DNA of 64,000 bases from Oxalobacteraceae bacterium (GTDB lineage: Bacteria; Pseudomonadota; Gammaproteobacteria; Burkholderiales; Burkholderiaceae_D): positions 62,001 through 126,000 of the forward strand of contig JAUYNR010000022.1 of assembly GCA_030698225.1 (NCBI GenBank), given 5' to 3'. Made by a program: the position numbers and the translations under genes. Under the pieces are notes generated by a model, which did no database searches, was not told the origin of the DNA, and saw only the letters and a program-made list of their open reading frames with translations. Within the stretch, counting starts at the first letter, position 1. Each line of letters begins with the position of its first letter. Of the stretch, positions 19,540-28,308 are shown piece by piece.

Positions 19540-20388
19540 TTACCGTGGAACAGGACTCATGGCGCCCGCCGGGAGGTGCTGCGCCAGGAAGCGCCCCAGT
19601 GCCTCGCGCGATGCCTCACGCGTGAACAGAAAGCCGTCGTTATGGCCACCGGCCAGCTCCAAAAACGCTTTCGGCCCGTTGACGGCGGCAAACAGCCGCT
19701 CGCCGTGGCGAAACGGCACGATCTCGTCCTGACGGCTATGGGCGATAAGCACCGGGCTCGAGACGCGCCCGATGGCCTCCAGCGCATCGTAGCGGTAGCG
19801 CGCGAGCCACCGCGCCGGCAGCCAGGGATAGAGCTCCGCCGCCAGCTCCGGCACTGAGACGAAGCAAGAGGAGAGCACCAGCGCCCCGGGGCGCTCGGCC
19901 GCGGCGAGCCGGGCAACGACGGCACCGCCCAGGGACTCGCCCACCAGCACGATGCGCTCGGGCGGGAATCCGCGCTCCGCCACGAGGTGGCGCCAGGCAG
20001 CGCGGGCATCGGCGTAGGTACCCTCCTCGCTCGGCTTGCCTTCGCTGCGGCCGTAGCCGCGGTATTCGAGCAGCAGCAGCGAGTAGCCGAGGCGGTGGAA
20101 CATCAGGGCGTAGTCCACCCGGTGGGAGATGTTGCCGGCGTTGCCGTGGGCGAGCAGCGCCGCCCCGCGCGCCGCCGGCGCGGGGACATACCAGGCCTCG
20201 ATCCGGACCCCGTCTTCCGTCGTCAACCACACCGCCTCGTAGTCGAGCCCGGCGTCCTTTGGCGTCAGCAGAATCTGCCGCCCCACGTCCGGGAAGTAGA
20301 TGAGGTTGCCCTGCAGCACGAACACGATACCCATCAGCGCGGCAAACGCCGCGCCGCCCACGGTCAGCATTTTCAGCAAGACTTCCAT
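19540..20388 (-). CDS. alpha/beta hydrolase
   Basis: VLVGESLGGAVVARLAA (GxSxG), LIAHSRQDEIVPF, ELAGGHNDGF. Confidence 0.85.
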   Translation of the reverse strand: MEVLLKMLTVGGAAFAALMGIVFVLQGNLIYFPDVGRQILLTPKDAGLDYEAVWLTTEDGVRIEAWYVPAPAARGAALLAHGNAGNISHRVDYALMFHRLGYSLLLLEYRGYGRSEGKPSEEGTYADARAAWRHLVAERGFPPERIVLVGESLGGAVVARLAAAERPGALVLSSCFVSVPELAAELYPWLPARWLARYRYDALEAIGRVSSPVLIAHSRQDEIVPFRHGERLFAAVNGPKAFLELAGGHNDGFLFTREASREALGRFLAQHLPAGAMSPVPR

Positions 20389-20710
20389 CGCCCGGACCGA
20401 AAAATAGGTTCAGTCTGCATTGAACTTGACCCCCACCTAACAAACAAATTGCGTCCGACCCCACTTATCGTCTCGTCGGCTGCGGAAATGCTGGATGAGC
20501 GTACTGACCCATGTATTCAGAGGGCTAATGTGGAGTGCCCAACGGACACCAAAGCGCCACGATCGTGCAAGATGCAGCGATCGCGACGGCAATACCGAAT
20601 GGAACGGCCGCTCAGAGAGAGCATGCAAATTTTGAAGATGTCCGCCATGGAGCGGCTTCAGGGTTTCCATTTCAAGTTTTTTCGCTGAGCTCATCGCGTG
20701 TATCCTCAAG

Positions 20711-20797
20711 GGGCTAACGAATAGCGTTTATCCGCCGCGCCGGAAACGCAAAAATAAAACCCGCGAAGTGCCAGCGGCGGATAAACGTTGTTGGACT
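20711..20797 (-). other. attC-like hairpin (candidate integron recombination site)
   Basis: Minus strand: GTCCAAC-AAC-GTTTATCCGCCGC...GCGGCGGATAAAC-GCTATTC-GTTAGCC; 13-bp perfect stem, RYYYAAC start, near-consensus GTTRRRY end. Confidence 0.4.
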
Positions 20798-21039
20798 GAA
20801 CCGCCACCACAGGCGGTCAATAAGGGGATTGTAAGCGAGCCCTTGGCATTATTGGCAAAATATGCCGGCAAGGATGCCGTCAATGGGGGCATCCCCCGTT
20901 GATGCGATGCAATCAGCCTCTTGCCTGCCTGCGAAAATACCCCGACCACAAGTCATTTTTGGCCGCAAAGACAGCCCTGTTCCTGACCCGGATTGGCGCC
21001 CTGTGAACACGTGCGGTTGATGCCATTGCGCCTGTCCCA

Positions 21040-22212
21040 TCATGGCGGTGGTCCGGTTTTTTGTGGCATGAACGATCGCCTGGGTGCAATCGTGTCAATC
21101 ACACGCATGACCCCTGCCGCACAATGCGTACAGCGTGTCATGTCAATGTGCGCCACGCGCTGCATGAAAGCATCGACGGTTTCGATCACCGCCGTGACAG
21201 GTTCCGGCACCTGCAGCGCAAGCCGACATGCCGCAAGCTTCTCGCGCTTGTGGCAACTTGCCAGCAAGCCGTAGTGCCGAATTCGCTTGAATCCCTGCGG
21301 CAGCACGTGTTGCAGGAAGCGTGCAATGAACGTCTCGGCCGACAACTGTTCCACCCGTTTCTTTCCGGTGTTGGCGTTGTCGCGCACGCGAAACGCGACC
21401 ACCCCGTTGTACAGGCCAACCAGCCGTTCATTGGAAATGGCCACCCGGTGCGTGTAGCGCGCCAGATAGTCCAGCACCTGGGCCGGACCACCGATCGGTT
21501 GTTTCGCATACACCACCCAGTCGTGTCGGCGTAGTGCGATGAGCAGATTGCGCCACCGATCGTCACTGATGATCTCCCCCAAGCGCTTATCGATTCGCGC
21601 CTGTTTCAGTGCATCGATGAACTTTCCGCGAAATACGGTCGACAAGGCTTTGACCGGAAACAAGAAGCCGCGTTTGCCATGGAGCCATTGCCCATCACTG
21701 CCCAGCGCACCGCTGGCCACCAGCGCATGCACATGCAAGTGGCGCAGCAGATTCTGCGACCACGTATGCAACACCAGCGAGAACGCCAACGTGCCGCCCA
21801 GCCAGCGCGGGTTGGCGCCGAATTCGATCAGCGTGCGGGAAGCCGCCTCGAACAGGATGTCGGTGATGAGGCGAAAGTGACCACCGGCCAAACCATTCAA
21901 TGCATGCGGAATGGTGAATACCAGGTGGGTGTACGGTACCGGCAACAGTTCGCGGTTGCGTGCTGTGATCCAGGCTTCCTTGGCACGCGTCTGGCACTTC
22001 GGACAATGGCGGTTGCGGCAGGAGTGGTAGACATGCCTGGTGGCGCCGCAGTCCGTGCATTGCTCGACATGCCCGCCCAGCGCTTCGGTGCGGCACGCAA
22101 CAATGGCGCGCCATGCCTTGGTTTGGCTGCGGGCCAGTAAATGCGAAGCCAGATACGCCTCGCCATGGATGCGGAAAATATCGGCCAGTTCAACCCGGCC
22201 GCGAACGGCCAT
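21040..22212 (-). CDS. IS91-family transposase
   Basis: CTDCGATRHVYHSCRNRHCPKCQTRAKEAW zinc motif; PYTHLVFTIPHALN; ARYTHRVAISNERL. Confidence 0.9.
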   Translation of the reverse strand: MAVRGRVELADIFRIHGEAYLASHLLARSQTKAWRAIVACRTEALGGHVEQCTDCGATRHVYHSCRNRHCPKCQTRAKEAWITARNRELLPVPYTHLVFTIPHALNGLAGGHFRLITDILFEAASRTLIEFGANPRWLGGTLAFSLVLHTWSQNLLRHLHVHALVASGALGSDGQWLHGKRGFLFPVKALSTVFRGKFIDALKQARIDKRLGEIISDDRWRNLLIALRRHDWVVYAKQPIGGPAQVLDYLARYTHRVAISNERLVGLYNGVVAFRVRDNANTGKKRVEQLSAETFIARFLQHVLPQGFKRIRHYGLLASCHKREKLAACRLALQVPEPVTAVIETVDAFMQRVAHIDMTRCTHCAAGVMRVIDTIAPRRSFMPQKTGPPP

Positions 22213-22215
22213 TGC

Positions 22216-23079
22216 CTAGCGCCGGGTTGGCAGCGCGGACAGCAAGTCGAGCGGCGAATCGGTCTTGGCAACCTGCTGCCGCAGATGCAGATAGCGGGCC
22301 GTAGTGGTGATGTTGTCGTGACCCATCAGGCGGCCGATGGTGGGGATATCGACGCCGGCTTCCAGCAGATGCGTGGCGAAGGCATGCCGCAACGCATGAA
22401 TGCCGCCTTGCTTCACCACGCCGGCGCGGCGCTTGGCGGCGTAGTAGATCTTTTGGACTTGGGATGCATCGATTGCCCGCTTGTCATCGGTCTTCGGAAA
22501 CAGCCAAAGTGCCGGATGGGCGGCGCGCCAGTACAAGCGCAAGGTATCGAGCAAGGATGGCGACAGCAGGGTATAGCGGTCTTTGCCGCCCTTGCCGCTG
22601 TCGACGCGCAGCATCATGCGTTCGCTGTCGATGTCCGACACCTTCAACGCACAGGTTTCGGACACCCGCAATCCGGACGCGTAGGTCGCCGTCAGCAAGG
22701 CACGATGCTTGAGGTTGAGGCAACTGGCCAGAATGCGGTCAACTTCTTCCCGGGAAAGTATCTCCGGCAATTGCGCGGGCGCCTTGCGGCTGGGAATGAC
22801 AAATGTCGCGGCTGGCTGCTTGAGCGTCACGTGAAAGAGAAAACGTAAGGCGCAAGCGGCTTGGTTGGTGCTGGACCAGGCCAGCTTGCGTTCTTCAATC
22901 AGGTGTAGCAGGTACTGTTGGATTTCGTCTTGCGACAATTGATCGGGGGAGCGGTGGTAGTACCGCGCAACGCCGAGGACTGCGGCGATGTAGGATTCTT
23001 GCGTGCGCTCTGCCAGGCCGCGCAACACCATATCGGACTGCATCTGTTGACGTAACGGACTCATGATCGTTTCCTTCAC
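22216..23079 (-). CDS. tyrosine recombinase/integrase
   Basis: TYASGLRVSETCALKVSDID, GGIHALRHAFATHLLEAGVDIPTIGRLMGHDNITTTARYLH (R-H-R-H-Y). Confidence 0.9.
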   Translation of the reverse strand: MKETIMSPLRQQMQSDMVLRGLAERTQESYIAAVLGVARYYHRSPDQLSQDEIQQYLLHLIEERKLAWSSTNQAACALRFLFHVTLKQPAATFVIPSRKAPAQLPEILSREEVDRILASCLNLKHRALLTATYASGLRVSETCALKVSDIDSERMMLRVDSGKGGKDRYTLLSPSLLDTLRLYWRAAHPALWLFPKTDDKRAIDASQVQKIYYAAKRRAGVVKQGGIHALRHAFATHLLEAGVDIPTIGRLMGHDNITTTARYLHLRQQVAKTDSPLDLLSALPTRR

Positions 23080-23313
23080 TGGAGCGGGAACATTCCCGAA
23101 CTCAGTGTAGAAAACCGACTGTCTATTCCTTACTCATCCTGCTCGTCACCTTGTTCGTGCTTGGGTTTCTACCCACCGCGCAGCGGTTTAGTTCAACGTA
23201 ATGTATACCGCAGAATCTGCAGTATAAAAAGGTGACTGAGGCACACATCAGCCATAAAAATCCTTCAAAAATGGCTTGCATGCCTGCTGTATGGTGCATT
23301 TTATTCAGACAGA

Positions 23314-23490
23314 ATGAAAGCCATGAAACCCCGCAAACCTCTGTTGCAACCTACCCGCTTGCTTGATCAGGTGCGGGAGCGGATTCGCTGTCTGGATTAT
23401 AGCCAGAGCACCGGGAAGGTCTATCTTCATTAGCTGATGCCGGCGCTGTTCCCGAATCGCACTGCCGAGCTTGCTCAGACCAGTGCCCAA
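23314..23490 (+). pseudogene. integron-integrase (IntI)-like N-terminal remnant
   Basis: MKAMKPRKPLLQPTRLLDQVRERIRCLDYSQSTGKVYLH*LMPALFPNRTAELAQ resembles IntI N-terminus (LDQxRERIRYLHYSxxTExxYVxW); TAG at 23431-23433 at expected Trp. Confidence 0.6.
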
Positions 23491-23710
23491 TAGTATGCGC
23501 CGCAATAGATGTACACGAAATGCCTCAAAAAAGACCAGCTGCTCCAATCTGGCGCACTCGTTCAGGCGGCGCTGAAGGCTGAACGGCGCTTGTTGGACTC
23601 CATCGCAGCGTAAATCTGCATCGACTGCATGATTTCAGCGCACCCGCTCGCAAGTAGGTACGGTCCTTGCCTCTTCACTGCACTATTGAAGAGCAATAAC
23701 GGAGGACCCG

Positions 23711-25171
23711 ATGCCGCAATCCTGTACTGTGCCGCAGCCGCAACGCAAAATGGGCGGACGGCTCACCCTGCATACCCGCATCAGCCTGCTGCTGACCGCC
23801 GTGGTGGCGAGTCTGATGCTGGCGCTGGGCGGGCTGTGGCTGAGCAATACGCGCGACAGCATCCGCGAGGAAGTCGAGGCCGCTACCCGGGTCTGCGAAC
23901 AGTGGCTCAACGTGCTGGCGGGGGAAGTGCGCGCCGCGCCGTCCGCCTCCGCCGACGAGCGGCTGCTGGCCGACATCAAGGCGGTCGGACGGATTCGCGC
24001 CAATGCGCTCGAAGTGATCGACAGCGCGGGCCAGCGCGTGTACCTGTCGCCGCAGCCGACTTACAAGGCGGGCCGTGCTTCCCCGGCCTGGTTTGCGCGG
24101 ATTACCGAACCGGCTTTTGCGCAGCGCCGCATTGCCGCCGGCAGCCTGACCTTGATTCTCAATTCCGATCCTTCACGCGCCGGCCTGGATGCCTGGGACA
24201 GCCTGTCTGCGATGACGGCCTGGGCCTGCGCGCTGCTGGCCGGCCTGTTCATCGCGGCCCGCTGGGCGCTGAACCGGGCCTTGCATCCGCTCGACCAGAT
24301 CAAGGCCGCGCTCGAATGCACCGGCCGGGGCCGTTTCGATACCCGCTTGCCGCTCTACGCCAGCGGCGACCTGAACCGGCTGGCCACGGCGTTCAACGGC
24401 ATGGCGGATCGCCTCAACGAAGCGGTCAACGACAATGTCCGGCTCGATAGCGAACGCGAACTGTCGCGCCTGCTGCAGGCCCGCCTCGAAGCGGAACGAC
24501 TCAACATCTCCCGCGAACTGCACGACGAGCTGGCGCAAGGGATCACTGCGGTGCGCGCGCTGTCCGGTGCGATCGTCCAGCGCACTACCGACCAACCGGC
24601 CTTGCACGGTCACGCGCAGAGCATCATCGCGGTCACCAACCAGATCCAGGAAGGGATACGCCGCATCCTGCAGCGGTTGCGTCCGCTCGGCGACAATGCG
24701 CACTCCGATCTGGAACAGGCGCTGCAGCACTATCTGGAACTCTGGCAACAGCATTACCCGGAGCTGGCGCTGCATACTGACATCCGTGCCGGGACGATGC
24801 AGGTCGGCGACGAACTGGCGCTGGCCGTGCTGCGCATTATTCAGGAAGGCTTGACCAACGTGGTGCGCCACGCTGGCGCCGCGCAGGTGCAGCTGACGCT
24901 GCATGCGGTGCAGCAGGCCGACGGCATATGGCTGGAACTGACGCTGGCCGACAACGGGCGCGGCCTGTCCGGGACCAGCGGCAACGCAGGCTGCGGCTTC
25001 GGCCTGACCGGCATGCGCGAACGAGTCGATGCGCTGCAGGGCGAACTATCGGTCGCCAGCATGGCCGGCGGCGGCACATGCCTGCGCGCGCGCCTGCCGG
25101 CGAGCCGGGTGCCAGTAGTGCAGGCCTCCGTGCCTGCAACGGGTTGCAGGCACGGAGGCCTGCACTACTAA
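23711..25171 (+). CDS. sensor histidine kinase (NarX/MoxY type, HisKA_3)
   Basis: HAMP; ERLNISRELHDELAQGITAVRAL; LTNVVRHAGAAQV; GFGLTGMRERV. Confidence 0.85.
   Translation: MPQSCTVPQPQRKMGGRLTLHTRISLLLTAVVASLMLALGGLWLSNTRDSIREEVEAATRVCEQWLNVLAGEVRAAPSASADERLLADIKAVGRIRANALEVIDSAGQRVYLSPQPTYKAGRASPAWFARITEPAFAQRRIAAGSLTLILNSDPSRAGLDAWDSLSAMTAWACALLAGLFIAARWALNRALHPLDQIKAALECTGRGRFDTRLPLYASGDLNRLATAFNGMADRLNEAVNDNVRLDSERELSRLLQARLEAERLNISRELHDELAQGITAVRALSGAIVQRTTDQPALHGHAQSIIAVTNQIQEGIRRILQRLRPLGDNAHSDLEQALQHYLELWQQHYPELALHTDIRAGTMQVGDELALAVLRIIQEGLTNVVRHAGAAQVQLTLHAVQQADGIWLELTLADNGRGLSGTSGNAGCGFGLTGMRERVDALQGELSVASMAGGGTCLRARLPASRVPVVQASVPATGCRHGGLHY
25114..25169. repeat. perfect 27-bp inverted repeat (2-nt centre) at 3' end of kinase ORF
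   Basis: AGTAGTGCAGGCCTCCGTGCCTGCAAC-GG-GTTGCAGGCACGGAGGCCTGCACTACT. Confidence 0.95.
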
Positions 25172-25205
25172 TAATATTTTGTACATCTTCAATGGAGCAC
25201 TTGCG

Positions 25206-25853
25206 ATGAACACTGTCCTGAACAATCTGACCGTATTGGTGGCCGACGATCACGCGATCGTTCGCATGGGTTTTCGGCTGCTGCTGGAAGGTGCCGGCGC
25301 CGCCCAAGTGATCGAAGCCGATAGCGGCGAGGCGGCGCTCAGCCGCTATGCCGAGGCGCAGCCGGATGTGCTGGTGATGGATATTTCGATGCCCGGCATG
25401 GGCGGACTGGCAGCGCTGATGCGCCTGCGCAGCCACCATCCGGCGGCGCGCGTGCTGATGCTGTCGGCGCACCACGACGCGATTACTCCGGTGCGCGCGC
25501 TGAAAGCCGGCGCGCTGGGCTATCTGAGCAAGCGCTGCCCGCCGGAAGAACTGGTCAAGGCGGTGCACCAGGTCAGCCGCGACCAGCGCTATCTCGACCC
25601 GGAACTGGCGCAGTCGGTGGCGCTCGCGCATCTGACCGGCGACGCCGATCCGGCCGGCACGCTGACCGACAAGGAATTGCTGGTCTTTTTGCAACTGGCG
25701 CAGGGCCGCTCGGTCAATCAAGTCGCGCACGACTTCCATCTCAGCCCGAGCACCGTCGGCACCCATCTGTACCACATCAAACAGAAACTCAATATCAGCA
25801 ACGTGGCCGAAATGACGATGGTCGCACTGCGCAGCGGTTTGATCGAGGCCTGA
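25206..25853 (+). CDS. LuxR-family response regulator
   Basis: VLVADDHAIVRMGFRLLLEG receiver; C-terminal HTH SVNQVAHDFHLSPSTVGTHLYHIKQKL. Confidence 0.85.
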   Translation: MNTVLNNLTVLVADDHAIVRMGFRLLLEGAGAAQVIEADSGEAALSRYAEAQPDVLVMDISMPGMGGLAALMRLRSHHPAARVLMLSAHHDAITPVRALKAGALGYLSKRCPPEELVKAVHQVSRDQRYLDPELAQSVALAHLTGDADPAGTLTDKELLVFLQLAQGRSVNQVAHDFHLSPSTVGTHLYHIKQKLNISNVAEMTMVALRSGLIEA

Positions 25854-25933
25854 GCGAGGGCTGCCGGCCATTCGATTGCACAATCAATCGCGAACGCGAA
25901 GCGAAGTCGGCAAAGTGCACGGTGGCGATGGAA

Positions 25934-26242
25934 TCAAACGTGCAGCCAACCCTTGTCCTGTGCCAGGTCGATGAATGCCTGCGTGCCGCGGCTGATTTCC
26001 TCGCCGTTGCCGGGGAATGCCGCCTGCAGATCATCGATGATGGCGGCGACATCGCGCTGGCCGTCGCAACGCTTGAGAATTTCACCGGCCGAACCGTTGA
26101 GCTTGATCAAGCCTTCCGGATACAGCAGGATATAGGCCGTCTGGCTTTCTTCCCAGCGAAACACATAGTGAGGCGACAGCCGGGGCACGACGTTGGCGGA
26201 CAGTGTCATTTCGATCTCGCAGGCTCGGGGTAAAAAACGCAA
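25934..26242 (-). CDS. pqqD: PqqD-like PQQ peptide chaperone
   Basis: VPRLSPHYVFRWEESQTAYILLYPEGLIKLNGSAGEILKRCDGQRDVAAII. Confidence 0.85.
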   Translation of the reverse strand: MRFLPRACEIEMTLSANVVPRLSPHYVFRWEESQTAYILLYPEGLIKLNGSAGEILKRCDGQRDVAAIIDDLQAAFPGNGEEISRGTQAFIDLAQDKGWLHV

Positions 26243-26278
26243 GGGGGCAGAAGCGGCAACGCGCCGCTTCCGGCATAT

Positions 26279-26353
26279 TTAGCGCGTATAAACGTAAGCG
26301 GTTACTTCAAAGCCGAGACGGATTTCGCAGTAAGCAGGGTTTTCCCAGGTCAT
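26279..26353 (-). CDS. pqqA: PqqA precursor peptide (24 aa; absent from ORF track)
   Basis: MTWENPAYCEIRLGFEVTAYVYTR with ExxxY crosslink pair (FEVTAY), directly upstream of pqqD. Confidence 0.85.
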   Translation of the reverse strand: MTWENPAYCEIRLGFEVTAYVYTR

Positions 26354-26476
26354 GATTTTTATCTCCTAAATTATGGTGCGGCGATATGCTGCACCTGTAC
26401 CGAGTATTCGCTGATCGGGCGGCGCCCGCCAGCGGGCATTATCCAAAAACATCTCGTGAAAATCATGAGCCGCGAT

Positions 26477-27229
26477 TCAATCCGGCATCATCCCGGCCAG
26501 CAGTGGCGGCAGGCAGGCGCTGCCCTGTTCGGCGAAAATGCTATGCACCTGAATCCCGCCCGCACCGGCGTCCAGCGCGGCCCTTACATCGGCGCTGCTG
26601 CGAATGCCGCCGACTGCTATCAGTTGCGCGGCAGCGCCGATATGCTGCGCCCATGCCCGCAGCCAGTCGAGACGCTCAGGCCGTTGTGGCAGCACTGCGA
26701 TCACCGCATCGAAACCGGCCGCGACCGCCATCTGCGCCGCTGCGGACAGCGACTGCCCATCCAGCGGCAGCTTCAGCGCCAGCGCGATGCGGCGCCGGCC
26801 GCCGCTTGCCAGCCATTCGCGCTGGTTGGAAATCCTGGCCAGCGCCTGGGTCAGCAGCGCCGCATGTTGCGGCGCCAGCAGGGGCCGGTTGGCAGCAGCG
26901 CTCAAATTGAAACTCAGGTAATCGGCCACCGGCGCTGCCGCCTGCAGCCCGGCCAGCCAGTGCGCGCCCAATGCAGCCGGCGCCGCGCCCTGGCCCAAGC
27001 CCAGGCCGATGCCGATCAGCGCGTTGTTCCGGGTATCCGGCGCGTGTGGAGCAAGTGCGGCCAGCCGCTGCACCAGCAGCGCGACGCTGGAATGGCAGCC
27101 CGGCTGCGCGTCAGGCGTGACGGTGCCGAACTCGACGCTGCCGAAACCGGCCGCCAGCAATTCGGCGGCGCGGCTGCCGTCGCGGTCGATTCCGCCGGCC
27201 AGCCCCAGGCGCGGCAGGGAAGGCTTCAT
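26477..27229 (-). CDS. dihydroorotate dehydrogenase-like flavoprotein
   Basis: GFGSVEFGTVTPDAQPG, YLSFNLSAAANRP, LIAVGGIRSSADVRAALDAGAGGIQVHS. Confidence 0.7.
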   Translation of the reverse strand: MKPSLPRLGLAGGIDRDGSRAAELLAAGFGSVEFGTVTPDAQPGCHSSVALLVQRLAALAPHAPDTRNNALIGIGLGLGQGAAPAALGAHWLAGLQAAAPVADYLSFNLSAAANRPLLAPQHAALLTQALARISNQREWLASGGRRRIALALKLPLDGQSLSAAAQMAVAAGFDAVIAVLPQRPERLDWLRAWAQHIGAAAQLIAVGGIRSSADVRAALDAGAGGIQVHSIFAEQGSACLPPLLAGMMPD

Positions 27230-28308
27230 CCGTAGCGCCGCGCAAAGTCGGCCATGCAGGCAGTCAGCGCCGCCACGCCGGCTTCCGGCATCGCGTTATA
27301 CAGGCTGGCGCGTAGCCCGCCGATCTGGCTGTGGCCGCGCAAATTGTGCAGGCCGCGCTGTTCTGCCGCTGCAAGGAATGCCTCGGTCAGCGCCTCGTTG
27401 GCCAGGTGAAAGCGGACATTGCTGGTCGAGCGATGGCCGATAGCCACCGGCGCATGGTAAAAACCGCCGCTGGCGTCGATCGCCGCATACAGCTGCGCCG
27501 CCTTGCGCCGGTTGCGTTCGCCGATCGCGGCCAGCCCGCCGTTGTCGGCGATCCAGTCGAACACCATGCCGGCCAGATGGATCGCGACGGTCGGCGGCGT
27601 GTTGACGCAACTGTGCTGATCGGCCTGGACCCGGTAACAAAACGGTGCCGGCGCCAGCGGCGCCGGCCGCTGCAGCAAATCCTCGCGCACGATCACCAGC
27701 GTCATGCCGGCGATGCCGATGTTTTTTTGCGCTGCGGCGTAGATCAGCCCGAAGCGCGCCACGTCCAGCGGTGCGGTCAGCAGGCACGAAGTCGCGTCGG
27801 CCACCAGCGGGATGCTGCCGCAGTCGGGCAGCGCCGGATAGGCGACACCGTCGACCGTTTCATTGGGCGTGATGTGGCAATACGCACTGTCGGCCGGCAG
27901 TTGCCAGCCATCCAGCGACGGCGCGGCCAACGGCATGTCGCCGGCGAATTGCGCGGCCAGCGTCACTTCAGTGTAGCGCGCGGCCTCGGCCATTGCGCGC
28001 CGCGACCAGTAGCCGGAATCCGCATAGGCGGCGCGGCGCGAATCGCCCAGCAAATTGAGCGGCACCATCGAGAATTGGTGCATTGCACCGCCGGCCAAAA
28101 ACAGGATCCGGTAATTGTCCGGCAGCGCCAGCAGTTCGGCCAGCCGCTGGCGTGCGTGCGCCAGCGTGGCGCGAAACGCGGCGCCGGTAAACGTCCGTTC
28201 GGCAGCACTGGCACCATCGGGGCCGCGCACCAGCAATTCCTGTTGCGCACGCGCCAGCACCGCGTCCGGCAGGCGGGCCGGACCGGATGAAAAGTTGAAA
28301 ATAGTCAT
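27226..28308 (-). CDS. SerC-like phosphoserine aminotransferase (divergent)
   Basis: FNFSSGPARLPDAVL, AAAQKNIGIAGMTLVIVREDLL, VNTPPTVAIHLAGMVFDWI, STSNVRFHL. Confidence 0.8.
   Translation of the reverse strand: MTIFNFSSGPARLPDAVLARAQQELLVRGPDGASAAERTFTGAAFRATLAHARQRLAELLALPDNYRILFLAGGAMHQFSMVPLNLLGDSRRAAYADSGYWSRRAMAEAARYTEVTLAAQFAGDMPLAAPSLDGWQLPADSAYCHITPNETVDGVAYPALPDCGSIPLVADATSCLLTAPLDVARFGLIYAAAQKNIGIAGMTLVIVREDLLQRPAPLAPAPFCYRVQADQHSCVNTPPTVAIHLAGMVFDWIADNGGLAAIGERNRRKAAQLYAAIDASGGFYHAPVAIGHRSTSNVRFHLANEALTEAFLAAAEQRGLHNLRGHSQIGGLRASLYNAMPEAGVAALTACMADFARRYG

Larger units (their letters stand above)
20802..23190 (-). mobile_element. IS91-family element with accessory tyrosine recombinase (ends approximate)
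   Basis: IS91-type transposase and adjacent recombinase; GAAC plus CCGCC-ACCACA-GGCGG hairpin at left edge consistent with oriIS. Confidence 0.65.

Noticed and set aside
19987-20688. 233-aa plus-strand ORF over mobile region
   Set aside because: Mostly antisense to the alpha/beta hydrolase; no recognisable family.
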